Part shown: in pieces, positions 24,778 to 34,596 of the stretch
Layout: the number at the start of each line of letters is the position of its first letter
Position numbering within the stretch: the first letter of the stretch is position 1
Assembly (NCBI GenBank): GCA_948851665.1
Contig: CAQOWG010000005.1
Span: 7,697 to 71,696 of the forward strand
Direction: 5' to 3'
From: an uncultured Candidatus Saccharibacteria bacterium
Lineage (GTDB): Bacteria > Patescibacteriota > Saccharimonadia > Saccharimonadales > Saccharimonadaceae
Length of the DNA stretch: 64,000 nt
Notes under the pieces: generated by a model
Told to the model about the DNA's origin: nothing
What the model saw: only the letters and a program-made list of their open reading frames with translations
Databases searched by the model: none
Position numbers and translations under genes: made by a program

Positions 24778-25584
24778 TTAGACGATAATTAGCATGATAC
24801 CGAGAACCAAAAGGCCAAGAATAATACGATACTTGCCGAAAGTTTGGAGCGATTTTGGTTTTTTAAGGTATTTAAGAAGGAATTTGAGGGCAAGAAGACC
24901 AACGAGAAATGCCACTAGATTTCCCAGCAAGAGCGGTCCTAAGTTGGCAAAGAAGTAATCACGGCCCTGACTCGTGAGGAAGATTTTAAGGCAGACGCCG
25001 CACATAATCGGGATGGAGGCAAGGAAGGAATACTCAGCGGCTGATTCGGAATCAAGGCCGACTAGGCGACCAGCGATGATGGTGCTGGCGGAGCGCGAGG
25101 TACCGGGGATGAGGGCGAAAGTTTGCGAGAGACCGATAATGAGAGCTCGGCCAGGTGTGAGATTATTTTCGTTTTTAAGGTCAGAAAGATGCGGCAGATG
25201 GTCAACAATCAGCATAATCAAACCGACGACCGCCATGGCGATCGAAACGGTGAAGATGGAGCTGAAAAATCCATTATTTTCGATAATGTCGCCAAGGATG
25301 AGACCAATGACACCGGCTGGGATACTGGTAATAAGGATATTAAGAGCGAGCTTATAGTTACGTTCAGTGCCGACATTTTTAACGATACGAACAATACGCT
25401 TACGGAAGTAAATTAGGAGCGCGAGCAAAGTACCAAGATTGATGAATTCGAGAAAAAGATGAAAGTTTTCGCTAGAGAATTGAAATATTTGTTGGGCGAT
25501 CTCGAGATGGCCAGAACTGGAAACTGGAATAAATTCGGTAAGTCCTTGCACGAACCCGAGTAAAATTGATTGCCAAATATTCAT
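24778..25584 (-). CDS. uppP: Undecaprenyl-diphosphatase (UppP/BacA)
   Basis: The 268-residue polytopic protein has both active-site blocks: LTEFIPVSSSGHLEIAQ near the N-terminus and LIPGTSRSASTIIAGRLVG near residue 155. It recycles undecaprenyl pyrophosphate to the monophosphate carrier for peptidoglycan and wall glycans. ATG 25584 is chosen over a GTG two codons upstream because TATAAT lies seven bases before it (leaderless). It follows murJ, so two lipid-carrier functions are adjacent. Confidence 0.95.
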   Translation of the reverse strand: MNIWQSILLGFVQGLTEFIPVSSSGHLEIAQQIFQFSSENFHLFLEFINLGTLLALLIYFRKRIVRIVKNVGTERNYKLALNILITSIPAGVIGLILGDIIENNGFFSSIFTVSIAMAVVGLIMLIVDHLPHLSDLKNENNLTPGRALIIGLSQTFALIPGTSRSASTIIAGRLVGLDSESAAEYSFLASIPIMCGVCLKIFLTSQGRDYFFANLGPLLLGNLVAFLVGLLALKFLLKYLKKPKSLQTFGKYRIILGLLVLGIMLIIV

Positions 25585-25602
25585 AACCACTATTATAGCG
25601 GA

Positions 25603-27246
25603 TTAGGAGAGATTTTTGAAGAGGGTCTTTTTGATGCGCTCGATAATCGGCCGGACTTGGTCGATGCCGAGAAAATAGCTTGCAATGATATAAGCGATTA
25701 GTGAGACGCCAGTAATGAGGATGAACTTTGGCAAAGTGGCAAAGATAGAATCATCAGTTGCGAGTAATGGGATGAATTTGGTCATAGAATAGGCAACGCA
25801 ACCGGTAATGGTGGCAGCAAGGGCAGTTTTACCAACGCCGCGCCAAAAATCATGGTCGAGAAGTTTGCGCTCGGAACGTTTATGGAGAAGGCTAAGCAAG
25901 ATCGAAACTTCAAGCATACTACCAATGCTTTGGGCGTAGCCAAGACCTTCGGGGCCGAGACCGAGCAGGGAGAAAATTATTGCTAGCAGAATCGTAAGAC
26001 CAATAGCAAAAATCGAGACACGAAAAGGCGTCTTAGTGTCTTGCTTGGCGTAGAAGCCACGTGTGGCAATTTGAAAGATTGACTGAGCGAAAATCGATAT
26101 AATTAGAGTAGTGAGAATTGAAGCAATGAGCGGATCGCCGCCGTTTTTAATGAAGCTAACAACGTAACCACGGGCAAAAAATGCAATCACAGCCACCGGT
26201 AGGGCAATCCAGATAATCGTACTAAGGGCAGTACGGAAAGTTTGGCGGAAGCGGCTTTCTTGACCGTCACCGACCTCTTCAGTGAGTTGAGGAAAGAAGG
26301 CGGTAGAAATAGCGACACCGATGAGATTGACAGGCATAGTGGAGAGATTATAAGCTTGCTGATAGGAGCGGAGTGCGCCGGCACCCATGCGCGAGGAGAG
26401 ATTGGTAGTAACAAGAGTATTGACGTAGTCGATGCCTTGGTCAAGCGAGCGAGCGGGGAGAAGCTTCAAAACCGAGCGAAAACCTTGGTTCTTGCGACTG
26501 ATCTTAAATTCGTAGTCAAAACCAAGACCAATAAGACCGATTAGGCTGACAAATAGTTGCAAAATGGCGCCAAAAACTACGCCAAGAGCAACACCCATGA
26601 TACCACCATCAAACACCTGCCATCCAAAAAGATTGATGCCGCCCGTGAACCAGACGATGCCGATAAGGATGCCAACATTATAAATGGCCGGGGCAAGCGC
26701 GTAGAAAACGAAACGACCGAGTGCCTGCTGGATGCTGGAAAGGATAGTAGAAATACTAAAAAGAAAAGGGTTGATAGCGATCACGCGCATCATATTCACG
26801 GCCAGAATAGTGCCAGACTCGTCAAGACCAGGACCAACCACATAGCGGACGAGTGGCTCGGCGAAAATCATAATTAGAACCGAAGCAACCAGGGTAATAA
26901 TAGCCATGAGATTAAGAAGACTGGAAGAAAGCTCCCAAGCGGATTTCTTATTACCCCCGGCAAGACGTTGATTGAAAACCGGAATAAAACTGACGGCGAG
27001 GGCACCAGAAGTAAGGATTAAGAACATAAAATCCGGGATAGTAAAGGCGGCGGTATAGGCGTCAATACCGGTAGGGTATGTATCAAGATAGTAGGAATTA
27101 AGCAAGCGATCGCGAAAGATACCAAGTAGGGCAGAGAGAAAAGTGGAACTTGCAAGAACGATTGCGGCGGTCTTGATGGACAAGCGACGATTGGCGAGCG
27201 CAACAACTGAGCTAAACTTGAAATGTTTTTTCTTCGTTGCGGCCAT
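25603..27246 (-). CDS. murJ: Lipid II flippase MurJ
   Basis: The 547-residue protein has 14 predicted membrane helices of the MVF/MATE-like MurJ family. Diagnostic stretches are the N-terminal LGIFRDRLLNSYY, AYTAAFTIPDFMF and GALAVSFIPVF, and later TPFRVSIFAIGLTI. It flips lipid II across the membrane. ATG overlaps the serS stop as TAATG, so the two are coupled. Confidence 0.93.
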   Translation of the reverse strand: MAATKKKHFKFSSVVALANRRLSIKTAAIVLASSTFLSALLGIFRDRLLNSYYLDTYPTGIDAYTAAFTIPDFMFLILTSGALAVSFIPVFNQRLAGGNKKSAWELSSSLLNLMAIITLVASVLIMIFAEPLVRYVVGPGLDESGTILAVNMMRVIAINPFLFSISTILSSIQQALGRFVFYALAPAIYNVGILIGIVWFTGGINLFGWQVFDGGIMGVALGVVFGAILQLFVSLIGLIGLGFDYEFKISRKNQGFRSVLKLLPARSLDQGIDYVNTLVTTNLSSRMGAGALRSYQQAYNLSTMPVNLIGVAISTAFFPQLTEEVGDGQESRFRQTFRTALSTIIWIALPVAVIAFFARGYVVSFIKNGGDPLIASILTTLIISIFAQSIFQIATRGFYAKQDTKTPFRVSIFAIGLTILLAIIFSLLGLGPEGLGYAQSIGSMLEVSILLSLLHKRSERKLLDHDFWRGVGKTALAATITGCVAYSMTKFIPLLATDDSIFATLPKFILITGVSLIAYIIASYFLGIDQVRPIIERIKKTLFKNLS

Positions 27247-28490
27247 TAAATCTCAGTAGCTCCACCAAAGTAAGGTCTCAGAACTTCCGGCAGGGTGAGT
27301 TTGCCTCCTTCTGTGGCATAATTTTCGAGAACAGCGACAAGAGTACGAGCAAGTGAGATGGCGGTACCGTTTAGGGTATGCAGAACTTCAATATTACCAT
27401 CAGCGCGACGTACGCGAATATTAAGACTACGTGCCTGAAAATCAGTACAGTTGGAACAACTGGTGAGCTCTTGATACTTTTGATTAACCGGACTCCAATA
27501 TTCGAGGTCATATTTCTTAGCGGCAGGTGCGCCTAAGTCGCCCGCTGCGATATTGATAACGTGATACGGAATGCCGATTTCTTGCCAAATTTCTTCCTCG
27601 ATGGCAAGGATTTTTTCATGAATTTGCTTGGATTCCTCGGGCAAGCAGAAGACGTACATCTCAAGCTTATTGAACTGATGAACACGAAAAAGCCCACGCG
27701 TGTATTTGCCATAGGTACCAGCTTCTTTACGGAAGCAGGCCGAATAGCCGGCGTAGCAAAGTGGCAAATCTTTTTCGTCGATAATTTCATCCATATGGTA
27801 ACCAGTGAGAGGCATTTCAGCAGTAGCAATCATGGCAAGGTCTTCACCTTCAATGTAGTACTCGTCACTCTGCTCGCTACTACGGGGGTTAAAACCGCAG
27901 CCCTCAAGCACTTTTCCAGAAACCATATCAGGTACAGTCATGAAGGTAAAACCGTGTTCCTGGATTTTCTTCAAGCCAAATTGGAGCAGTGCGTTCTCAA
28001 GCAAGGCTAGACCACCTTTGAGGTAATAAAACTTTGCGCCAGCAACTTTGGCGCCACGCTCAAAATCAAGCCAACCGCGGCTCGTAGCATAGTCGAGATG
28101 ATCAACGCCAGTTGCTTTATTTTCGCCCCATTTAGTGACTTCAACACTACATTCTTCCCCGCCAAGTGGCACATCGTCAAAGATAATATTTGGTACTTGC
28201 TTGAGTTGGGTGTTTAAATCTTTTTCAATGGCGTCAAGCTTGGGCTCCTCGCTCGCGAGCTGTTGCTTGATGGCTTTGGATTTTTCAATCAGCTCTGGAT
28301 CGGGTTTGCCGCCTTTCATCTGGCTTGACAGGGCATTTTTATCTTGGCGCAAAGCTTCGACTGACTGCAATAAGGATTTGCGTTCACTATCAAGGGCCAA
28401 CAGGGCAGGGATATTAACTGAGTAACCCTTTTCACGGACGGATTTTTCGACTAATACTTGATTTTCGCGGATAAAATTAATGCTCAACAT
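27246..28490 (-). CDS. serS: Seryl-tRNA synthetase
   Basis: The 414-residue class II synthetase has the N-terminal coiled-coil arm (residues 30-105) that holds the long variable arm of tRNA-Ser. Motif 2 includes AGYSACFRKEAGTYGKYTRGLFRVHQF, and motif 3 is NGTAISLARTLVAVLENY. TATAAT stands exactly six bases before the ATG (28497-28502), a clear leaderless configuration. It heads an operon with murJ. Confidence 0.96.
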   Translation of the reverse strand: MLSINFIRENQVLVEKSVREKGYSVNIPALLALDSERKSLLQSVEALRQDKNALSSQMKGGKPDPELIEKSKAIKQQLASEEPKLDAIEKDLNTQLKQVPNIIFDDVPLGGEECSVEVTKWGENKATGVDHLDYATSRGWLDFERGAKVAGAKFYYLKGGLALLENALLQFGLKKIQEHGFTFMTVPDMVSGKVLEGCGFNPRSSEQSDEYYIEGEDLAMIATAEMPLTGYHMDEIIDEKDLPLCYAGYSACFRKEAGTYGKYTRGLFRVHQFNKLEMYVFCLPEESKQIHEKILAIEEEIWQEIGIPYHVINIAAGDLGAPAAKKYDLEYWSPVNQKYQELTSCSNCTDFQARSLNIRVRRADGNIEVLHTLNGTAISLARTLVAVLENYATEGGKLTLPEVLRPYFGGATEI

Positions 28491-28519
28491 GCGTCTATTA
28501 TAGCACGAGGGCAGACAGT

Positions 28520-30457
28520 TTACCAGCCACCACCGCCGCCTCCTCCTCCGCCCCCACCAGAGAAGCCGCCAGAAAAGCCAGATCCACTAGAGCTTGAATT
28601 AACAGTGGTAGAGTGGGTAATGGTGGTACCAGCGGTCGAAGTGAGCGCGTGCATAGCATTGCTAAAATCGCGAGCACTAAAGACGCCTATGCCGACATAC
28701 CAAGTTGGCGTGGGGACGTCGCTAAACTCATAGTAGCGAGAAAGTTCGTCTAACCAAGACTTCTCCAGTCCGAGTAGCGCTGCGTATGGCAAAAGTTTTT
28801 CGTAGAGTTTGACCACGCCAGTATGAGAAGTGTCGGCACCCTTAACGCTTTGTAGGAATTTGAGGCGATCAGCCTCGGCCATACCGACATAGAGTTTGAG
28901 GCCATCAAGGTAACATGAATAGTCGAGGCCTTTTTCCGTACGTTCTTCAAAATTATTGATTTTGACAGCACCGATAATGATAATAAAGAGAATTACGAAG
29001 CTAACAAAGAAAATGAGAAATGGGATCCAGTCGGCGCCTGCGTAGGTGAAATATGATTCTTCGGGGATAACAAGCGAAGCAATGAAAGCAGCTATGGCCA
29101 TGAAGAACCAGGCGACACCCAGCACCGTGACGACAGTAGCAGTGCAAAGACCCTTGGGCTTGGCAGTTTTGGCAACATAGAGGCCTTTTTTGCGCAAAGA
29201 ATCTTGGGTTTTAGTACTGAATTCTTGGGCAAGTCGCTGGAGGGTACTAGTGGCGGTGCGCGATTTGATGTCAATTTCTTGCCCGTTAGCGACTGGGCTA
29301 TCGGAGCCATTGAGAATTTTCAGGACGGTAATTTGCTCCGGTGAGAGGTCACGTGTGTTCTTGACGCGAATTTGCCAGCCGGTTTTCTTCTTGCCAAAAA
29401 CGCCCGTGGTCTCGGTTTTTACTAATTCGATTTTGTGGCTGACGGCGAGCTCAAGAAGAGTTGCAACCTTTGGATTACCTTTTAGGCCTTTGCCGATATG
29501 ATTCTCTGCCATTTCGGCAACTGTAAATCCGCGCGGGGCGGTATATTCAGGCTTAACAAAAAGCCCGCGATAATAGTCACGCTTAGTCTTGACGCGACGC
29601 GAAGTCAGGATAAGCAGAATGATTAGAGCGATACCCAGGATTAGCAATATAGCCAAAATGATAACAAGTAGGTAGCTAGTCTCAGGGGCGCGAATCGTAA
29701 AAGTGCCAGCATCAAATGCCATAGCGATAGTAAGAGATTCATTAGCGTAAACTTTGGCGGTAGTAAAAGTGATTACGTTGTTATCTCTGGCTGCCTTGCA
29801 ACGATTTGTTCCAGACTCGCCGTAACGTCCAACATAGCAGGCTACTTCGCTAGTGAAATTATTTGCAATGTCATCCGCGAGGTGGATACGAGCGGTGACC
29901 TGGTTGAAGCGCTGGCTCCAATCGTTACCATTGATATCCCAATAGAGTTCTTGCCACGATTTACCATCTTCATCGGTTTGATCGAGAATGAGATTCTCAA
30001 ATTCATAGTTCAAAGTGTAGGCTTGGCGACCATGGACATACTCGTTGGCGTCGCCAATTCGCACTTCAAAATAACCATTTTCGGAGATGATGTCCTTGAC
30101 TGGCTCTTTTTTACCGTTACGCAGCACTTCGATATTGAGATGCGACGTGCTAGCCATAGTAATATTCTTACCGTCGTTATTGGTAAATGGGATAATTCGA
30201 GTGATACCATGATTCTGATCAGAATCTGGGAAAATAGCTGTTAGCTGCTCTTCTACGCGCATACGGCTAGTACCGTCAGCGTCGCGGGAAAGGTAATAAT
30301 CGGCAGTAAAATCCTCGAAGTAGAAACTTTGGGTGCTGGTGGCAGAGGCCGAAGAGGGCGCAAAAATGACAGAGACAACTGTTAGTATGCTTACGAAAAA
30401 GCGTAGGCAGTATTGACTTTTACGACGATGTGTGCTATAATTAAAAAATAGGGTCAC
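28520..30457 (-). CDS. DUF2207 membrane protein with glycine-rich tail
   Basis: The 645-residue protein has a signal peptide (about 1-40, ending SASA). An extracellular beta-rich DUF2207 domain follows: FEDFTADYYLSRDADGTSRM, HGITRIIPFTN, LNYEFENLI, YWDINGNDW. A first transmembrane helix lies near 262-287, then a cytoplasmic region and two more helices (445-510). The C-terminus is SGSGFSGGFSGGGGG followed by more glycines and W, usual for this family (YciQ-like). Function is unknown. GTG 30457 overlaps the ldh stop by four bases. Confidence 0.85.
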   Translation of the reverse strand: MTLFFNYSTHRRKSQYCLRFFVSILTVVSVIFAPSSASATSTQSFYFEDFTADYYLSRDADGTSRMRVEEQLTAIFPDSDQNHGITRIIPFTNNDGKNITMASTSHLNIEVLRNGKKEPVKDIISENGYFEVRIGDANEYVHGRQAYTLNYEFENLILDQTDEDGKSWQELYWDINGNDWSQRFNQVTARIHLADDIANNFTSEVACYVGRYGESGTNRCKAARDNNVITFTTAKVYANESLTIAMAFDAGTFTIRAPETSYLLVIILAILLILGIALIILLILTSRRVKTKRDYYRGLFVKPEYTAPRGFTVAEMAENHIGKGLKGNPKVATLLELAVSHKIELVKTETTGVFGKKKTGWQIRVKNTRDLSPEQITVLKILNGSDSPVANGQEIDIKSRTATSTLQRLAQEFSTKTQDSLRKKGLYVAKTAKPKGLCTATVVTVLGVAWFFMAIAAFIASLVIPEESYFTYAGADWIPFLIFFVSFVILFIIIIGAVKINNFEERTEKGLDYSCYLDGLKLYVGMAEADRLKFLQSVKGADTSHTGVVKLYEKLLPYAALLGLEKSWLDELSRYYEFSDVPTPTWYVGIGVFSARDFSNAMHALTSTAGTTITHSTTVNSSSSGSGFSGGFSGGGGGGGGGGGW

Positions 30458-31365
30458 TTCGTGGCTTCCTCGATGGTCTTTTTGATGGCGTTATTTGACT
30501 TTTGGAACATAATTCCCTCTTGTTCGGTCATAGACGTGTCGAGGCGACGGATGATGCCGGCGCGACCAACCACGGCTGGAAAACCATTATAGAGATGAGC
30601 ATTATCATCGTAATTGGAGACTGGGAGTACGCGACGTTCATCGTTCAGGATTGAGTTTATAATCTGTACAACGCAGGTGCCAATACCGTAGTGGGTGGCG
30701 CCTTTTTTCTTGATGATTTGGTAGGCTTTGTCGCGCACGGATGCTTCTATGGCAATGCGGTCACGCTCGGGGATGAGCTGGGTGATTTTTTCGCCACCCA
30801 TCGTGGCAGCAGACCACAGAGCGAACTCACTGTCGCCATGTTCACCGATTTGGTAGGCGTGAACTGATTTGGGATGAACACCGAGCTGCTCGGCGAGACG
30901 AAAACGAAGACGAGCAGAATCAAGCACTGTACCAGAGCCAATAACACGCTCGTGAGGTAGACCGGAAATCTGCTGAGTGAGATAGGCGAGAGTGTCAACG
31001 GGATTAGAAACAATCAAGAAAATGCCGCTGAAGCCACTTTTCATAACTGGCTCGACGATGCTACGAAGTACGACAGCATTCTTCTTGACGAGATCAGTAC
31101 GAGTTTCGCCGGGTTTTTGGTTGGCGCCCGCAGTGATCACGCAAAGGTCGCAGTCCTTGGCTTCATCATAGTCACCAGTGCGAAGCTTGAGAAAGCTAGG
31201 CGAAACGGCGAGGGCATCGGAAAGATCCATTACCTCGCCATCGGCGTCTGCGCGATTTAGATCAGTTAAAACAATCTCTTTAACTGGTGTGCGTTGGTTG
31301 AGTAAGGCGTAGGCAATGCTTGCACCGACATTGCCCGTACCGACAATCATAATTTTCCCGTTCAT
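30454..31365 (-). CDS. ldh: L-lactate dehydrogenase family enzyme
   Basis: The 303-residue enzyme has the Rossmann start IMIVGTGNVGASIAYAL. SNPVDTLAYLTQQISGLPHERVIGSGTVLDSARLRFRLAEQ carries R and D of the substrate site, and GEHGDSEFALWS has the catalytic histidine. The active loop GANQKPGETR contains Q where malate dehydrogenases have R, favouring lactate. It would regenerate NAD+ from NADH using pyruvate in a fermenting cell. TATAAT lies seven bases before the ATG (leaderless). Confidence 0.93.
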   Translation of the reverse strand: MNGKIMIVGTGNVGASIAYALLNQRTPVKEIVLTDLNRADADGEVMDLSDALAVSPSFLKLRTGDYDEAKDCDLCVITAGANQKPGETRTDLVKKNAVVLRSIVEPVMKSGFSGIFLIVSNPVDTLAYLTQQISGLPHERVIGSGTVLDSARLRFRLAEQLGVHPKSVHAYQIGEHGDSEFALWSAATMGGEKITQLIPERDRIAIEASVRDKAYQIIKKKGATHYGIGTCVVQIINSILNDERRVLPVSNYDDNAHLYNGFPAVVGRAGIIRRLDTSMTEQEGIMFQKSNNAIKKTIEEATK

Positions 31366-31421
31366 TAAATCAATTATACCATAAGTGTAGTGAAATTCAC
31401 GAGAACTTCGCTACCGCTTAT

Positions 31422-32876
31422 CTATTCTTTCGGCTTAATGATTGGGAATGGCACAGCTTCGCGGCCGGAAACACCTTCAAGTAGCCAGAAATTACGCTCG
31501 GAATTACCCCAACCGCAGGCGGGTGGCATGCCGTATTCGAGCATTTCGACGAAGTCCATGTCGAGCATTTGTGCCTCATCATCGCCGGCGTCACGCATAG
31601 CTTGCTGCTCTTTAAAACGAGCTAGTTGATCGAGCGGGTCATTGAGCTCGGAATAACCATTCCCCATTTCGGTACCAGCAATGACTGGGTGGAAACGTTG
31701 GGTAACGAGTGGATTTTCGGGGCTAATTTTAGCAAGGGGGCTAAGAGTAAGCGGTTCCTCAATGAGCCAATATGGCCCAGCAGAGGTTTTGCGGATTAGT
31801 TTCCAGAGATTATCAATTAAACGGCCATCAGCAACACTAGGATCGATTTGAACACCATTTTCTTTTAAAATAGAGAGCGCTTTCTCGCGATTAAGGCTAA
31901 ATACGTCGATGCCGAATTTTTCCATGAGAAGATCAGCGTATTTAATGCGGGGCCATTCGCAGTCAAGATCAATGTCAAAATCACCGACATGAAATTGGAG
32001 AGTACCCCAAGTTTCCTTAGCGACATATTTAATCATCTCCTCATAGAGCACCATGCCGTCTTCGTAATTCTCGTAAGCAGCATAGCTTTCAAAGGCGATA
32101 TGCTCTGGCAGATGCTCATCATCAACGCCCTCATTACGGAAGCGTGGACCGATGTCGTAGACTTTTTCAAAGCCACCGCCGAGCAAGCGCTTTAGAGGTA
32201 GCTCCTGAGAAATGCGCAGATAGTAATCGATGTCGAGCGCGTCCATGTAGGTCGTGAAAGGTGTAGCATCGGCACCACCAGTAGTGAGTTCGAGAACCGG
32301 AGTATTAACTTCGATAAAACCTTTGCTATTCATAAAATTGCGAGTGGCCTGCCAGAATTTACTGCGACGCACCAAGCGTTCGCGCACCTCGGGGTTAACG
32401 TTCATGTCGACATAGCGGCGGCGATAACGCTCTTCCTTATTCTTGAAACCGTCATGACCTGGCAGTGGGCGCAGAGATTTGGTGAGGAGACGTACTTGAT
32501 TGGAAAAAACAGAGATTTCGCCAGTACTGGATTTACCGACTCGACCGGCAGCTTCGATAAAATCGCCCGTATCGAGAAGCTTTAGCTCTTTGACGCTGAA
32601 ATGCCCGTCTTCGACTTGGTCGGTTTTCTCCATGAAGATTTGTACTTCACCAGTGTAGTCGCGAATTTTGACAAAAGCAAGTTTGCCAAAACTGCGGATC
32701 GCCATAATCCGGCCAGCCACGACAACTTCTTGACCATCTTTTTCGTCAAAATGGTTGAGGATCGTACTAATTTTCGTGTTGCGATGACTTTTGGCGGGAT
32801 ATGGATCGATGCCGCGCGCACGAATCTCTTCCAATTTACGAAGGCGTTCGTCGCGATAATCAGCAAGGGTAGTCAT
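31422..32876 (-). CDS. lysS: Lysyl-tRNA synthetase, class II
   Basis: The 484-residue enzyme has an N-terminal anticodon-binding OB fold (VVVAGRIMAIRSFGKLAFVKIRD). The class II core follows: motif 1 in RSKFWQATRNFMNSKGFIEVNTPVL, motif 2 FRNEGVDDEHLPEH, and motif 3 at the C-terminus (GMPPACGWGNSERNFWLLEG). That last part deviates from the usual GIDR; a GNSER sequence stands in its place. The TAA of greA directly precedes the ATG, so greA and lysS form an operon. Confidence 0.95.
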   Translation of the reverse strand: MTTLADYRDERLRKLEEIRARGIDPYPAKSHRNTKISTILNHFDEKDGQEVVVAGRIMAIRSFGKLAFVKIRDYTGEVQIFMEKTDQVEDGHFSVKELKLLDTGDFIEAAGRVGKSSTGEISVFSNQVRLLTKSLRPLPGHDGFKNKEERYRRRYVDMNVNPEVRERLVRRSKFWQATRNFMNSKGFIEVNTPVLELTTGGADATPFTTYMDALDIDYYLRISQELPLKRLLGGGFEKVYDIGPRFRNEGVDDEHLPEHIAFESYAAYENYEDGMVLYEEMIKYVAKETWGTLQFHVGDFDIDLDCEWPRIKYADLLMEKFGIDVFSLNREKALSILKENGVQIDPSVADGRLIDNLWKLIRKTSAGPYWLIEEPLTLSPLAKISPENPLVTQRFHPVIAGTEMGNGYSELNDPLDQLARFKEQQAMRDAGDDEAQMLDMDFVEMLEYGMPPACGWGNSERNFWLLEGVSGREAVPFPIIKPKE

Positions 32877-33320
32877 TTAAGCAATACTTTCGATGACAAC
32901 TTTTTTGCCATTAAATTTAAAATCTTCGCCAACTTTGCGACCAAGCAATTCCTTACCAATGGGAGATTCATGAGAAATTTTACCCTCAAGTGGATTGGCC
33001 TCGACTGGACCAACCACGGTATAGGTAAATTTTTTACCAGACATAGTAATATTTACCGTGGAGCCGATATTGACCTTATCAGATTTTCGAGTTTTGATAA
33101 TAGCGGCATTTTTGAGGGTGTCCTCGATTTCGGCAATGCGATTTTCGACGGTTTTTTGTTCGGCGCGAGCGTCAGAGTATTCTTGATTTTCAGAAAGATC
33201 ACCAAAGGCTCGGGCAGTAGCAAGACGTTCCGCAATTACCGGACGTTGAGCAATTAAGTCTTTGAGTTCTTGTTCCAGCTCGGCTTTCCCCTCCGCCGTG
33301 AGATTCACAGTCTTTTTCAT
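32877..33320 (-). CDS. greA: Transcription elongation factor GreA
   Basis: The 147-residue protein has the N-terminal coiled coil whose tip carries the conserved acids (ARAFGDLSENQEYSDARAEQ). The C-terminal FKBP-like domain contains SPIGKELLGRKVGEDF. GreA stimulates transcript cleavage in backtracked RNA polymerase. A T/A-rich -10 region precedes the ATG closely. lysS follows with adjoining stop and start codons. Confidence 0.96.
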   Translation of the reverse strand: MKKTVNLTAEGKAELEQELKDLIAQRPVIAERLATARAFGDLSENQEYSDARAEQKTVENRIAEIEDTLKNAAIIKTRKSDKVNIGSTVNITMSGKKFTYTVVGPVEANPLEGKISHESPIGKELLGRKVGEDFKFNGKKVVIESIA

Positions 33321-33360
33321 AGCATTATAATATTATTACAGGAGAAAAGAAAAGTCAACC

Positions 33361-34578
33361 TTAGATCTGGTCAATACTGATTAAGGTAGTCTCATGAGTA
33401 GCACGGTTCGTAAGCTCGGCTTGACCATTTGCCAAGGTTTTGTCGCTAACCACAATACGGTATGGGATTCCCATGAGTTCAGAATCGGCAAACTTCTCAC
33501 CAGGACGCAAATCACGATCGTCAAATAAGATTTCTTCTTCGCGGCCTTGATAAAGTTCCTCAGCCTTACTCAAGCCAGCTTCACCGATGCCGATAAGATA
33601 ATATTTGAAAGGCGCAACATTTTCTGGCCAAACAAGCCCCTTCTCATCGGCGAATTTCTCAGCGATCACACCCATAACACGTGAAACACCGATACCATAA
33701 CAGCCCATCAGAACCGGCTTTTGCTGACCGTCTTGGTCCATAAATTCAAGATTAAGCGGTGCAGAATATTTGTCTTTCAAGGTAAAGATATTACCAACCT
33801 CGGCAGCGCGAGCACTCTCTAGTTCTTCGCGCTTTACGCCAAGCTCCTCTAGGACTTCCGGAATAAGAACTTCTTCGTTGAGAACGACAGATTTGTCGGC
33901 ATTATAGTAAATTGTATCTTCGCCAACTTCAATAATCGTCTGAAATTCATGCGAATACTTGGAGAAGACGCCACCGCTAGCAAAAGTTTGATAAGTACAA
34001 TCGCCAAGACCTAGACGCTCGTAGATGCGCTTATAGGCATCCTCGACCTGGTGATAGAACTCATCATGGTCGGCTTGATTGCTGGAGAAACTATACATAT
34101 CTTTCATTAAGAACTCGCGACCGCGCATAATGCCGGATTTGGCACGCAACTCATTGCGGAATTTGGTCTGGAATTGGTAGGCAGAAAATGGCAAGTCCTT
34201 ATAGCTTTTGATATAAGTTTTCATCATTTCGGTGATTGGTTCTTCGTGGGTGGGGGCGAGGCCCAGCTCGCCACCGGCAGCTAGCTCGGTCCTAAACCAG
34301 ATGTCCATCTTTTCAATATCCCAACGATCGGTCTTTTTCCAGAGTTCAGGATTTTGCAGGGTTGTCATCAAAATTTCTTGACCACCAATACGGTTCAATT
34401 CTTCACGAATGATTTTTTTAATGTTTTCGAGGACGCGTAAGCCAAGCGGAAGATAGTCATAAACTCCAGCCAATTCTTTATGAACGTAACCAGCGCGGCT
34501 CAAAAACTTTGCACCACGAGCGGTTTCTTCCTTGGGCGCATCGCGCAAGGTTTTAATAAATGATTGTTTTAATCGCAT
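33361..34578 (-). CDS. proS: Prolyl-tRNA synthetase, short form without editing insert
   Basis: The 405-residue class II enzyme shows ProRS blocks EILMTTLQNPELW, LGLAPTHEEPITEM, FRNELRAKSGIMRGREFLMKDMYSF and LMGCYGIGVSRVM, then the anticodon domain. The INS editing domain found between motifs 2 and 3 in most bacterial enzymes (about 570 residues) is absent; only about 60 residues separate the flanking blocks. Ala-tRNA-Pro editing would need a separate protein. TAAGAT lies six bases before the ATG. Confidence 0.94.
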   Translation of the reverse strand: MRLKQSFIKTLRDAPKEETARGAKFLSRAGYVHKELAGVYDYLPLGLRVLENIKKIIREELNRIGGQEILMTTLQNPELWKKTDRWDIEKMDIWFRTELAAGGELGLAPTHEEPITEMMKTYIKSYKDLPFSAYQFQTKFRNELRAKSGIMRGREFLMKDMYSFSSNQADHDEFYHQVEDAYKRIYERLGLGDCTYQTFASGGVFSKYSHEFQTIIEVGEDTIYYNADKSVVLNEEVLIPEVLEELGVKREELESARAAEVGNIFTLKDKYSAPLNLEFMDQDGQQKPVLMGCYGIGVSRVMGVIAEKFADEKGLVWPENVAPFKYYLIGIGEAGLSKAEELYQGREEEILFDDRDLRPGEKFADSELMGIPYRIVVSDKTLANGQAELTNRATHETTLISIDQI

Positions 34579-34596
34579 AGCTATATCTTATCACGC

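Noticed and set aside
21496..31365. Recoding of UGA as in Gracilibacteria
   Set aside because: TGA ends radA and ldh exactly where the next gene starts, so it is a normal stop.
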